This document shows, piece after piece, positions 1-5,140 of a stretch of DNA of 5,639 nt (within the stretch, counting starts at the first letter, position 1; each line of letters starts with the position of its first letter). The stretch comes from Myxococcales bacterium. GTDB taxonomy: Bacteria; Myxococcota_C; UBA6777. The translations under genes were made by a program, and so were the position numbers. The notes beneath the pieces are model-generated. The model was not told the DNA's origin. It was given only the letters and a program-made list of their open reading frames with translations, and did not search any database. The stretch spans positions 12,258 through 17,896 of the forward strand of contig JALTMC010000384.1 in assembly GCA_027005175.1 (NCBI GenBank), in the 5' to 3' direction.

Positions 1-260
1 CTTACAACCCAGGTACTGTCCAACGATTTGAACTGCCAGGCATTATTGTCAAGCAATGAGGGCTGCCCATCAAACACCTGAACCCGTAAACCTTGTTCCT
101 TTACTAACACAGGGTAGGTGCCTCGGATTTTGTCCTGAAAATTGATCGGGTCATTCGCAGATATCCGAAGAATGTCATTGAAACGAAATTGACAAACTAC
201 CGACTCCAGTGGTGAGTCTTTCAACTCAATGTGCTCGACCTCGGGCAAGTCCAAACTCAT
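1..260 (-). CDS. TIGR04255 family protein, N-terminal part (runs off left edge)
   Basis: This is the first 86 codons of a minus-strand gene whose 3' end lies outside the window. It starts at ATG 260-258, five bases after an AGGAG core (AAAGGAG at 266-272). The protein opens with the pattern I associate with TIGR04255: a short leader, LKDSPLESVVCQFRF (residues 13-27), a hydrophobic I-L-R-I segment, then F-Q-x-K-I-R-x-x-Y-P (41-50). A W-x-F-x-S-x-D-x-x-W motif follows (75-84), just before the cut. No signal peptide is visible, so it is probably cytoplasmic. TIGR04255 proteins are sporadically distributed and of unknown function, so no activity is claimed. It lies 89 bp downstream of the large lipoprotein gene on the same strand with no clear terminator between them, so cotranscription is possible, although a separate promoter candidate exists. 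The family assignment is from memory of the motif pattern, not a search. Confidence 0.72.
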   Translation of the reverse strand, partial: MSLDLPEVEHIELKDSPLESVVCQFRFNDILRISANDPINFQDKIRGTYPVLVKEQGLRVQVFDGQPSLLDNNAWQFKSLDSTWVV

Positions 261-306
261 CAATACTCCTTTGGTCACATGTCATGAAATAATAATGCTG
301 TCATGT

Positions 307-336
307 AAAGTAGAAAATTTTGCCCAATAAGTCCAA
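307..336 (-). promoter_or_regulatory. possible sigma70-type promoter for the TIGR04255 gene
   Basis: In the 89 bp gap, read on the minus strand, TTGGAC (331-336) is followed after 18 bp by TACTTT (307-312). This lies about 45 bp upstream of the ATG at 260. The gap has no hairpin plus T-run that would terminate the upstream gene. Both boxes are imperfect, so this is only a candidate. ACATGACA also recurs in the leader (around 300-307 and 279-286). Confidence 0.25.
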
Positions 337-349
337 CAGTTTTTTCCCT

Positions 350-3004
350 CTACCTGCATCCACCTTTGGCGTAGCCTTTGCAGCGGATGGCTTCAAGCCA
401 GACGGGGCCTCTACGTCTGGCTGTATCTATGACAGCTGTGTGCTTTTTGGTGGCATCAAGTACTGTGTCGCCTTTGCCTTCATCAAAACTCCAAAACGCG
501 ACCGTCTCTGGGCCTGCTTTTAGCTGGCAAGTAGGGGGGAAATCGGAGGTGTAGAGGGCTTTTTTGGCTAGGTGGACCTGAGCAATTCGGCCTGAAAAAT
601 ACTGTCCAGAGACGGTTGTTTTGTTGGCTTCGGCTCCCATAATAAAGGGAACGTCTTTGGTGTTGTAGGCGATAGGACCAATCCAGGGCTTGGACGCAAA
701 CTTCTTTCCATTGAGCCAGAGCACAAGTGTTTTTCCGTCGTGTGTGACTGCGATATGGTACCATCTCTTGGTGGCGAGTTTTCCTTTGTAGGAATTGCTG
801 ACATAGACGTATTGCTTGTCATTTTTTCCACGGACACGGAAGCCCAGTTGGCCTCTCTTGGGCAAGTCTACATACAAGCCGTACCCACCACTCTCGGCTT
901 TGCTGAGCAAGCCTCGTCCACCTCTGCTGGTAATTGCGGTGAAGTAAAACCAGCCTTCCAAGGTAAAGGGGCCTGTCGGCTCTAGAGCGGCATTCGACTT
1001 GACATAGACGTAGTTGCGATTGCGGCTATAAAAAGACAGGGCAAACTGACTTTTCTCATCGATCTTTCCATCACAATCGTTGTCTTTTTTGTCAGCACAA
1101 AGCTCTGGCTTGGGCTTGATCTGCTTGTTGCAAGCTGTCCATGTTCCGCTGGTGCAGACTTGAGCCCCTTCTTTGCACTCACCAACACCTGCGGTCTTGG
1201 CCGGTCCATTGTAACATTTACGGGTGTCTCCGTCTTTGGGACAACCACAACCTTCGTCGATGGCTGCATCACAGTCGTTGTCTTTTTTGTCGCATTTCTT
1301 CTCTTCTTTTTCGTAGTCTGCGCCATATTCTTTGGCTGTACAAGCCGCCCACTTCCCACTTTTACATACCCTGCGACCGGTACCACATACACCCAAGGTG
1401 TTGTTGCATTTGGGCCTGTCATCCACCTTGATATCTTCGTCTACTTTGCCATCACAGTCATCGTCTTTGCCGTTGCAATCTTCCTTTTTCGGGACGATAT
1501 CCTTTTCACATGTGCCAAATTTTCCGTCTTTGCACGTTTGTTTGCCGGAGCGACATATCCCCGTTCCTAGCGTGTCTTTGGGTCCTGTGTAGCAATCTTT
1601 GGTCTGGCCATCCTGACATTTTGGGCATCCATCTTCACTGTCTTTTTTGCCATTGCAGTCATCGTCCTCTGTATTGAAACAGATCTCTTTGGAAGCTGGT
1701 AAGACTTCTCCTTGACAGACGCCCCACTCTCCGTTGTCACATCCTTGCGTTCCATCTACACATGCACCCACACCGCGAGTTGCTGGTGGTCCTGTGTAGC
1801 ATTTTTGAGTCATACCTTTGCTGCATTCACCGGGAAGTTCCTTGAGAAAGAGGATGGTCCCTGCTTTGCCAACAATGATACCGCGTTTTGTTGACTTGGC
1901 ATCGATACCCTGCAAATCAGGGTAGGTGCCTTGGGCTAGTTTTAGCCATGACTTTCCCCGATCTTTTGTGCGAAGGATGGTGCCTTTGGAGCCTATCAGC
2001 CAGCCCATTTGTTGGGTGAGAAAGTGGACCCCCAAAAAGTTGACAGTCTCTGGGAGCTTGAGAGGAACCCACCCGCTCCCTCGGTTGTTGGTCGAGCGGA
2101 TAATTGACTTCTCACCCACAGCCCAACCGTCAACTTGACCCACATAGTGGACCGCACGAAAGTGTACATTGGTTCCTGTGACAGCTGTTGTTATGTTGAT
2201 CCCACCATCTTGAGTGACAGCTATGAATCCATCGCTGCCTACAATATAACCCGTGTCTTTGTCACGAAAACTGAGTCCATACAGGTGGATCGAACTTGAT
2301 CCTGAACGAGCTTGCCATGTTTTTCCTGCATCTCTTGTGCTGAGGAAGGTAAAATTATCACCGACAGCAAATCCAAGCTCATCATTAATAAATTGCAAAC
2401 CGCGAATGCTTCCGGTGATGTTTGTTGTGCTCTTGGTCCAGGTCTTTCCTCCATCTTTGGTGGCGTACACTAAACCTTTTACGCCCCCAACCCAGCCATG
2501 TTTCCCATCCACAAAGGAGACTGCATAGAGGTCTTCTGTAAGGCCAGCATCTTGCGACTTCCAGGTTGCACCCCCATCCTCTGTCTTTAAGATAGTGCCT
2601 TTGGCACCCACTGCCCAAGCCTTGCTCTCCGTTGCCATGGATACTGCATACAAATCAACTTGTGTAGGTGATGTTGCTTTGCTCCATTTGTAGATCATTG
2701 GATACTTGCCTTCCGGAAGTGTTTCTTTTGTGGGCTCCGGCACTACCTCCGCCGTTCGTTCTGTAGAAAACCCTTGCTCTTCGGGAACACTCGCATCCTT
2801 CGAACTTTCTTGTGAGGTTTCTCCAACAGTGGACACTTCGCACTTTCCCGCGATACAGCTCTTACCTGCAGGGCAGGTTTTTTTGTCGTCACATTCCTGG
2901 CTTGTCGCTGGCGAACAAGACAAGCCACCCCACAAGAGGAGGCTAACAAACAAAGCCAATATCACTCTCCAACAATGAAGCTCCCTACACCTGACTTTTA
3001 ACAT
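350..3004 (-). CDS. large secreted lipoprotein: YCF48/BNR propeller, four MopE-like Cys modules, LamG domain
   Basis: The 884-residue product begins at ATG 3004-3002 behind AAGGAAG (3012-3018). A signal peptide (hydrophobic 14-28) ends at a likely lipidated Cys30 (GGLSC). This lipobox is relaxed, with Gly rather than Leu at -3. A small Cys cluster (C38, C44, C50, C55) and an S/T/E-rich linker (57-100) follow. Seven repeats of the WAVG..GTILKTEDGG..W type (about 118-390) suggest a seven-bladed YCF48/BNR-like beta-propeller. Four Cys-rich modules (394-650) end in acidic motifs such as DDDCDGKVDE, resembling the MopE metal-binding repeat. Residues 651-865 form a LamG/concanavalin-like domain (FTLEGWF 680-686, RWYHIAVTHDG 747-757, LWLNGK 762-767, FSGRIAQVHL 803-812). 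The C-terminus adds C875 and C883. It is probably anchored in the envelope and surface exposed, with binding or adhesion a reasonable guess. Ligand and metal binding are inferred. The frame is intact. Confidence 0.93.
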   Translation of the reverse strand: MLKVRCRELHCWRVILALFVSLLLWGGLSCSPATSQECDDKKTCPAGKSCIAGKCEVSTVGETSQESSKDASVPEEQGFSTERTAEVVPEPTKETLPEGKYPMIYKWSKATSPTQVDLYAVSMATESKAWAVGAKGTILKTEDGGATWKSQDAGLTEDLYAVSFVDGKHGWVGGVKGLVYATKDGGKTWTKSTTNITGSIRGLQFINDELGFAVGDNFTFLSTRDAGKTWQARSGSSSIHLYGLSFRDKDTGYIVGSDGFIAVTQDGGINITTAVTGTNVHFRAVHYVGQVDGWAVGEKSIIRSTNNRGSGWVPLKLPETVNFLGVHFLTQQMGWLIGSKGTILRTKDRGKSWLKLAQGTYPDLQGIDAKSTKRGIIVGKAGTILFLKELPGECSKGMTQKCYTGPPATRGVGACVDGTQGCDNGEWGVCQGEVLPASKEICFNTEDDDCNGKKDSEDGCPKCQDGQTKDCYTGPKDTLGTGICRSGKQTCKDGKFGTCEKDIVPKKEDCNGKDDDCDGKVDEDIKVDDRPKCNNTLGVCGTGRRVCKSGKWAACTAKEYGADYEKEEKKCDKKDNDCDAAIDEGCGCPKDGDTRKCYNGPAKTAGVGECKEGAQVCTSGTWTACNKQIKPKPELCADKKDNDCDGKIDEKSQFALSFYSRNRNYVYVKSNAALEPTGPFTLEGWFYFTAITSRGGRGLLSKAESGGYGLYVDLPKRGQLGFRVRGKNDKQYVYVSNSYKGKLATKRWYHIAVTHDGKTLVLWLNGKKFASKPWIGPIAYNTKDVPFIMGAEANKTTVSGQYFSGRIAQVHLAKKALYTSDFPPTCQLKAGPETVAFWSFDEGKGDTVLDATKKHTAVIDTARRRGPVWLEAIRCKGYAKGGCR
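1055..1825 (-). repeat. four MopE-like Cys-rich modules within the lipoprotein gene
   Basis: Encodes residues 394-650 as four units starting near residues 394, 463, 524 and 588. The common plan is C-x6-C-Y-x-G-P, G-V-G-x-C, G-x-Q-x-C, G-x-W-x-x-C, then an acidic D-x-D-C-[DN]-G-x-x-D-E loop. Unit 3 lacks the CYxGP start and has DNDCDAAIDE instead of CDGK. Similarity is also visible in the DNA: 1071-1093 and 1269-1291 match at 22 of 23 bases. This suggests module duplication or gene conversion, although coding constraint on the acidic loop could also keep them alike. The modules probably form disulfide-bonded, Ca2+- or Cu-binding spacers between the propeller and the LamG domain. Confidence 0.85.
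1835..2653 (-). repeat. seven YCF48/BNR-like beta-propeller repeats within the lipoprotein gene
   Basis: Encodes about residues 118-390. Repeat cores are at 130-148, 170-189, 211-230, 252-268, 293-312, 334-353 and 375-386. The pattern is [GW]-x-[VI]-G-x-x-G-x-[IV]-x-x-[ST]-x-[DN]-x-G-x-x-W, with the Asp-box T-x-D-G-G-x-T-W clearest in repeats 1 and 2. The seventh is truncated after GTILF, as expected if the last blade closes the ring with N-terminal strand sequence. This matches photosystem assembly factor Ycf48-like and BNR/Asp-box proteins. In extracytoplasmic bacterial proteins such a domain usually serves as a binding scaffold. Confidence 0.85.
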
Positions 3005-3051
3005 TCAATATCTTCCTTTATCATGCGGATAATTCGTTACAAACAATCACT

Positions 3052-3080
3052 ATTCTATCTAACACCGAGAATGTGTACAA
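3052..3080 (-). promoter_or_regulatory. sigma70-type promoter for the large lipoprotein gene
   Basis: Read on the minus strand, TTGTAC (-35, 3075-3080) is followed after exactly 17 bp by TAGAAT (-10, 3052-3057), which matches the -10 consensus at five of six positions. It lies 48 bp upstream of the ATG at 3004 and would give a leader of about 40 nt carrying the AAGGAAG ribosome-binding site (3012-3018). This is the best promoter match in the window. Confidence 0.55.
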
Positions 3081-3281
3081 AGTCTCTTTTTCGGAGGAAA
3101 AAATATGTGATAGAAAGTCCTAACGAGGAATGTTTCTCAAAGCGGCAAACTCTGGCGGTAAGAGAGACTTGCGAGCTGTCTCGTGACTGGCAAACCACGC
3201 TCCCCACATACAGCAACGAGTTCTGGCTATGGTTGCTTTTGCCGCAAGGAATGATGACATCCTTCCGCATTCGATACTGCA

Positions 3282-3310
3282 TTGTCTTAATCTTTCTGCC
3301 ATGGTATATG
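3282..3310 (+). promoter_or_regulatory. possible promoter for the small Cys-rich lipoprotein
   Basis: TTGTCT (3282-3287) and TATATG (3305-3310) are separated by 17 bp and lie about 70 bp upstream of the ATG at 3381. Each box matches consensus at four of six positions. The resulting leader would include a tiny TGGG/CCCA hairpin near 3354-3366 and the GAGG ribosome-binding site at 3367-3370. Confidence 0.3.
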
Positions 3311-3380
3311 GCCCTTTTTGTGCGGATTAACGATAGGGAATCACACTTGATGGGGTGATCCCACATGAGGAAAATACGAA

Positions 3381-3674
3381 ATGAAAACGAAGAAGCCTCT
3401 TTATGTTGTATTGTTGGTTGTTGCAATGATACTCTCTGCTTGTGGTGGCCCTGGACTTTCTGAGAATTCGGGACTCAACCAAGAGAAGACTTCAACAACA
3501 ACATCAACACTGATCTTGCAGGAAAAACCTTCAACACCCTCCCCACAAAAACGTTGTCGTTGGGCTGTGAGTGTCACGTGCTCATCTACGTGTACTTTTT
3601 GGTGGGGGAGTTTCTGTCTTCTGAGGGAGCGTAAGTGCGTTCGCAAACTTTATTGTCGAAGAGAAAAACAGTAA
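3381..3674 (+). CDS. small Cys-rich, basic lipoprotein (function unknown)
   Basis: This encodes a 97-residue protein starting at ATG 3381 behind GAGG (3367-3370, 10-base spacing, rather long). The N-terminus is a classic type II signal: MKTKK, a hydrophobic core (8-18), and lipobox L18-S19-A20-C21. The mature form begins CGGPG; Gly at +2 gives no Asp-type inner-membrane retention signal, so the outer membrane is likely. Residues 30-57 are a Ser/Thr/Gln/Pro-rich linker with a TSTTTST run. The C-terminal domain (58-97) has six Cys at 59, 67, 71, 79, 86 and 92 (C-x7-C-x3-C-x7-C-x6-C-x5-C). It also has the aromatic stretch TFWWGSF and many Arg/Lys, so it is strongly basic. The even Cys count suggests three disulfides in a compact secreted mini-domain. 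I do not recognise the family. The lipoprotein call is firm and function is unknown. Confidence 0.8.
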   Translation: MKTKKPLYVVLLVVAMILSACGGPGLSENSGLNQEKTSTTTSTLILQEKPSTPSPQKRCRWAVSVTCSSTCTFWWGSFCLLRERKCVRKLYCRREKQ

Positions 3675-3760
3675 GGGGGAGCTATCACGGACTTCTAGAA
3701 CACGAAACAACCGCTTTGCCGTCGGTCGTAAAAACAACCATTTACGTCGTCTGACTTCGT

Positions 3761-3799
3761 TATGACTTCTTGGAATAGCTACTATGCCTCAGCGTCATG
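3761..3799 (+). other. candidate imperfect stem-loop (RNA or DNA structure)
   Basis: TATGAC (3761-3766) can pair with GTCATG (3794-3799), including one T-G wobble at the base. After a symmetric 5-by-5 internal loop, GGAATAG (3772-3778) pairs with CTATGCC (3782-3788), with one A-G mismatch, closing a three-base CTA loop. A small GTCT-TGTC-AGAC hairpin abuts it (3799-3810). There is no following T-run, so it does not look like an intrinsic terminator. It could be part of the 3' UTR of the small lipoprotein mRNA, an unannotated small RNA, or chance. Confidence 0.25.
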
Positions 3800-3926
3800 T
3801 CTTGTCAGACTCGCAACGGACTGCTTTACCTCGGTCCTTCCAACCGGTCAGTGTTCTGGCAGTGTTTTAATGGATAGATGTTATCATATCGATTTCATTA
3901 TTAACCTTGTTAAAATGAACGTGCTC

Positions 3927-4038
3927 CTTTCGTGGAACTGAAATCCAATTCTGAGGATGACAAAAAGCGAATAAAGTCGGCTCAGGAGTTTGGTTTCCCC
4001 TTTCTTTCGTGGGGCTAAAACTCCCACTTTGAGGATGA
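3927..4038 (+). repeat. pair of imperfect direct repeats, each a hairpin followed by GAGGATGA
   Basis: Copy 1 (3927-3960) and copy 2 (4004-4038) share CTTTCGTGG at the left end and TGAGGATGA at the right, with about 28 of 35 aligned positions identical and a 78 bp offset. Both can fold a short hairpin: TGGA/TCCA (3933-3936 with 3944-3947) in copy 1 and GTGGG/CCCAC (4009-4013 with 4023-4027) in copy 2. An A-T pair in copy 1 is matched by a G-C pair in copy 2, a hint of compensatory change. The GAGG at 4031-4034 of copy 2 is the ribosome-binding site of the methyltransferase gene. In copy 1 the GAGG directly abuts ATG, which would open a five-codon ORF (MTKSE, 3957-3974). Confidence 0.6.
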
Positions 4039-4039
4039 G

Positions 4040-4942
4040 ATGAGGCGTCACAAACCAAAAGGGGTGGAGGCCTTCGATGCTTGGTATTCGGAGCATTGGG
4101 GAGAGCGGTGGGACTCTTTGCGTGAGGCCCTTGTGCGTCCCGTTTCTCATGTCGCTTGGTGGAACCCGTGGTCCGACGCCAATCCCAAGGATATCTTACC
4201 TGAAGATGCACAGCCCTCTCTTGTTCTTCCAGGATGCTATGAGGCCGATGATCTTCCTCCACCACCCCATGATCAATCCGGATTAAGTTGCTACTATCTG
4301 CTCGATGGTGCTTCAGCGATGCTCTCAAGAGTTCTATCTCTGGACGATGCCAGTGATGTCTTGGATCTGTGTGCTGCTCCAGGTGGAAAAACCCTGCAAA
4401 TGGCAGCTCAACTTTCATCAACAGCAACTCTCACGACAAATGAACTATCAAAAGACCGATTTCATCGGCTACAACGTGTGCTTCATGATTATCTTCCTGG
4501 CCCCATGCTCGCGAGGCAAATCCGATTAACACGTTATGACGCACGCAAGTGGTGTTTGTATGAAAAGGAGGCATACGATTGGATCGTATTGGATGCTCCT
4601 TGTTCGTCTGAGCGTCACTTGCTCCATCTGCCCAAAGAGATGGCCCAATGGACACCTGCTCGAAGTCGTCAGCTCGCACAACGCCAGTATACAATGCTGG
4701 TCTCTGCCCTCGATGTGGTTCGAGAAGGTGGGACCATCGTATATGCGACTTGCTCCATCTCCCCGCTTGAATGTGACGGGGTGTTGGATAAATTGTACAA
4801 AAAAAGGCGAGGACGATTTGAATCTGTTACTGTGGATTTGCCTCGATCTGAAATCACGGAACATGGGTATTACTATCTTCCTGATTCAAGCGCGTGGGGC
4901 CCTTTGTATCTGTCTGTCCTTCGAAAGTGTGCAACCTCATGA
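4040..4942 (+). CDS. NSUN4-like RNA (cytosine-5) methyltransferase, NOL1/NOP2/Sun family
   Basis: This is a 300-residue, SAM-dependent RNA m5C methyltransferase starting at ATG 4040, five bases after GAGG (4031-4034). SAM motif I is VLDLCAAPGGKT (107-118). N134-E135 sits where the acidic ribose-binding residue is expected, and D167-A-R-K-W is the next SAM-site motif. Motif IV is DAPCSSERH (185-193), whose Cys188 is the release cysteine in this family. Motif VI is YATCS (235-239), with Cys238 the expected nucleophile. The N-terminus FDAWYSEHWGERWDSLR (12-28), the DARKW and SERHLL segments, and the C-terminal GPLYLSVLRK (287-296) resemble mitochondrial NSUN4 rather than bacterial RsmB or RsmF. 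There is no NusB-like N-terminal or PUA-like C-terminal domain, and the protein is much shorter than RsmB or RsmF. The target is probably rRNA, by analogy only. All catalytic residues are present. The last codons lie within the tandem array. Confidence 0.92.
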   Translation: MRRHKPKGVEAFDAWYSEHWGERWDSLREALVRPVSHVAWWNPWSDANPKDILPEDAQPSLVLPGCYEADDLPPPPHDQSGLSCYYLLDGASAMLSRVLSLDDASDVLDLCAAPGGKTLQMAAQLSSTATLTTNELSKDRFHRLQRVLHDYLPGPMLARQIRLTRYDARKWCLYEKEAYDWIVLDAPCSSERHLLHLPKEMAQWTPARSRQLAQRQYTMLVSALDVVREGGTIVYATCSISPLECDGVLDKLYKKRRGRFESVTVDLPRSEITEHGYYYLPDSSAWGPLYLSVLRKCATS

Positions 4943-5121
4943 GGCCCGTACTCGTACCTTGAAAGTGTTTGAAGCGTTTGAGCTTATGAAGCCCACACGG
5001 GCACGTTGAAAGTGTTTGAACTTATGAGATCCACACTGATGTTTTGAAGGTGTTTGAACTTATGAGGTCCACACTGATGTTTTGAAGTGTTTGATCTTGT
5101 GGGGTCTGTATTGATGTTTTG
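4919..5121 (+). repeat. degenerate tandem repeat array (about 38 bp units) seeded at the gene 3' end
   Basis: Units begin CTTATGAGG or a variant: 4936-4982 (47 bp, with an extra AAGCGTTTG-like insertion), 4983-5020 (38 bp), 5021-5058 (38 bp), 5059-5095 (37 bp) and a decayed fifth unit at 5096-5121. Units 3 and 4 match at about 35 of 38 positions. The core is TGAAAGTGTTTGAA followed by CTTATGAGGTCCACACTGAT or a variant. The segment 4919-4942, which encodes the last codons and TGA of the methyltransferase, matches the unit end at about 18 of 24 positions. The array therefore appears to have grown out of the coding end. Each of units 1-4 carries TGA in C-T-[CT]-A-T-G-A. There are no spacers, so this is not CRISPR. 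ACACT/AGTGT in unit 4 could form a 5 bp hairpin. Confidence 0.85.
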
Positions 5122-5126
5122 TCGTG

Positions 5127-5133
5127 AAAGGAG
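5127..5133 (+). promoter_or_regulatory. ribosome-binding site that decides the glycosyltransferase GTG start
   Basis: AAAGGAG lies seven bases before GTG at 5141, an ideal Shine-Dalgarno arrangement. An in-frame ATG at 5114 within the last repeat unit would add nine residues (MFCRERSSS), but it has only a weak GGGG upstream. It would also put an unlikely tail before the first beta strand. Confidence 0.7.
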
Positions 5134-5140
5134 TTCTTCT

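Larger units (their letters stand above)
3005..3380. other. gene-poor region between divergent lipoprotein genes
   Basis: This 376 bp region has no convincingly coding ORF. It contains the minus-strand promoter for the large lipoprotein gene and a candidate plus-strand promoter for the small one. A plus-strand GGAGG (3093-3097) stands seven bases before ATG-TGA at 3105-3110. From the overlapping GTG at 3107, a reading frame runs to 3358 (83 codons) and has one membrane-like stretch, CIVLIFLPWYMALFV. I do not recognise that product, its composition is unconvincing and the GTG spacing (9 bases) is long, so I do not call it as a gene. A weak inverted repeat, GAGAC/GTCTC, lies at 3164-3182. Confidence 0.6.
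3675..4039. other. 365 bp intergenic region with structured elements
   Basis: Stop codons are frequent in all frames through 3675-3860 and no gene remnant is recognisable. The region holds: an imperfect direct repeat of AAACAACC...TTT...CGTCG (3705-3724 and 3732-3749); a candidate stem-loop at 3761-3799; a weak CGGT/ACCG hairpin (3832-3846); and an AT-rich stretch from about 3866 to 3920 with a TTAAC-CTT-GTTAA inverted repeat (3901-3913) that could be an operator or part of a promoter. The hairpin/Shine-Dalgarno direct repeats (3927-4038) lie before the next gene. No good terminator with a T-run follows the small lipoprotein, and no clear sigma70 promoter is seen for the methyltransferase. 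Confidence 0.6.

Noticed and set aside
1160-1570. 136-codon plus-strand hydrophobic frame opposite the lipoprotein gene
   Set aside because: Its hydrophobic, Phe/Val-rich composition is the complement of the Lys/Asp/Cys-rich modules on the minus strand.
3055-3426. 123-codon minus-strand frame in the gap
   Set aside because: It would overlap the small lipoprotein start on the other strand and the good promoter of the large lipoprotein gene, and it has no ribosome-binding site or recognisable motif.
3856-3873. Possible sigma54 promoter (TGGCAG at 3857-3862)
   Set aside because: There is no TTGC-like -12 element at the required distance.
3901-3913. Integron attC-like core (TTAAC...GTTAA)
   Set aside because: The arms are only five bases with a three-base spacer and no paired outer cores or cassette structure. 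At most it is an operator candidate.
3867-4427. 186-codon minus-strand frame with an apparent internal HPQ repeat
   Set aside because: It is antisense to the methyltransferase, whose motifs are unmistakable. The HPQ repeat is just the DNA direct repeat at 3927-4038 read backwards.
4536-5009. 157-codon plus-strand frame overlapping the methyltransferase
   Set aside because: It is an out-of-frame shadow of the catalytic domain, with no ribosome-binding site or recognisable motif.
4936-5121. CRISPR-like array
   Set aside because: Units are contiguous with no unique spacers, vary in length and decay at both ends, so it is a plain tandem repeat.
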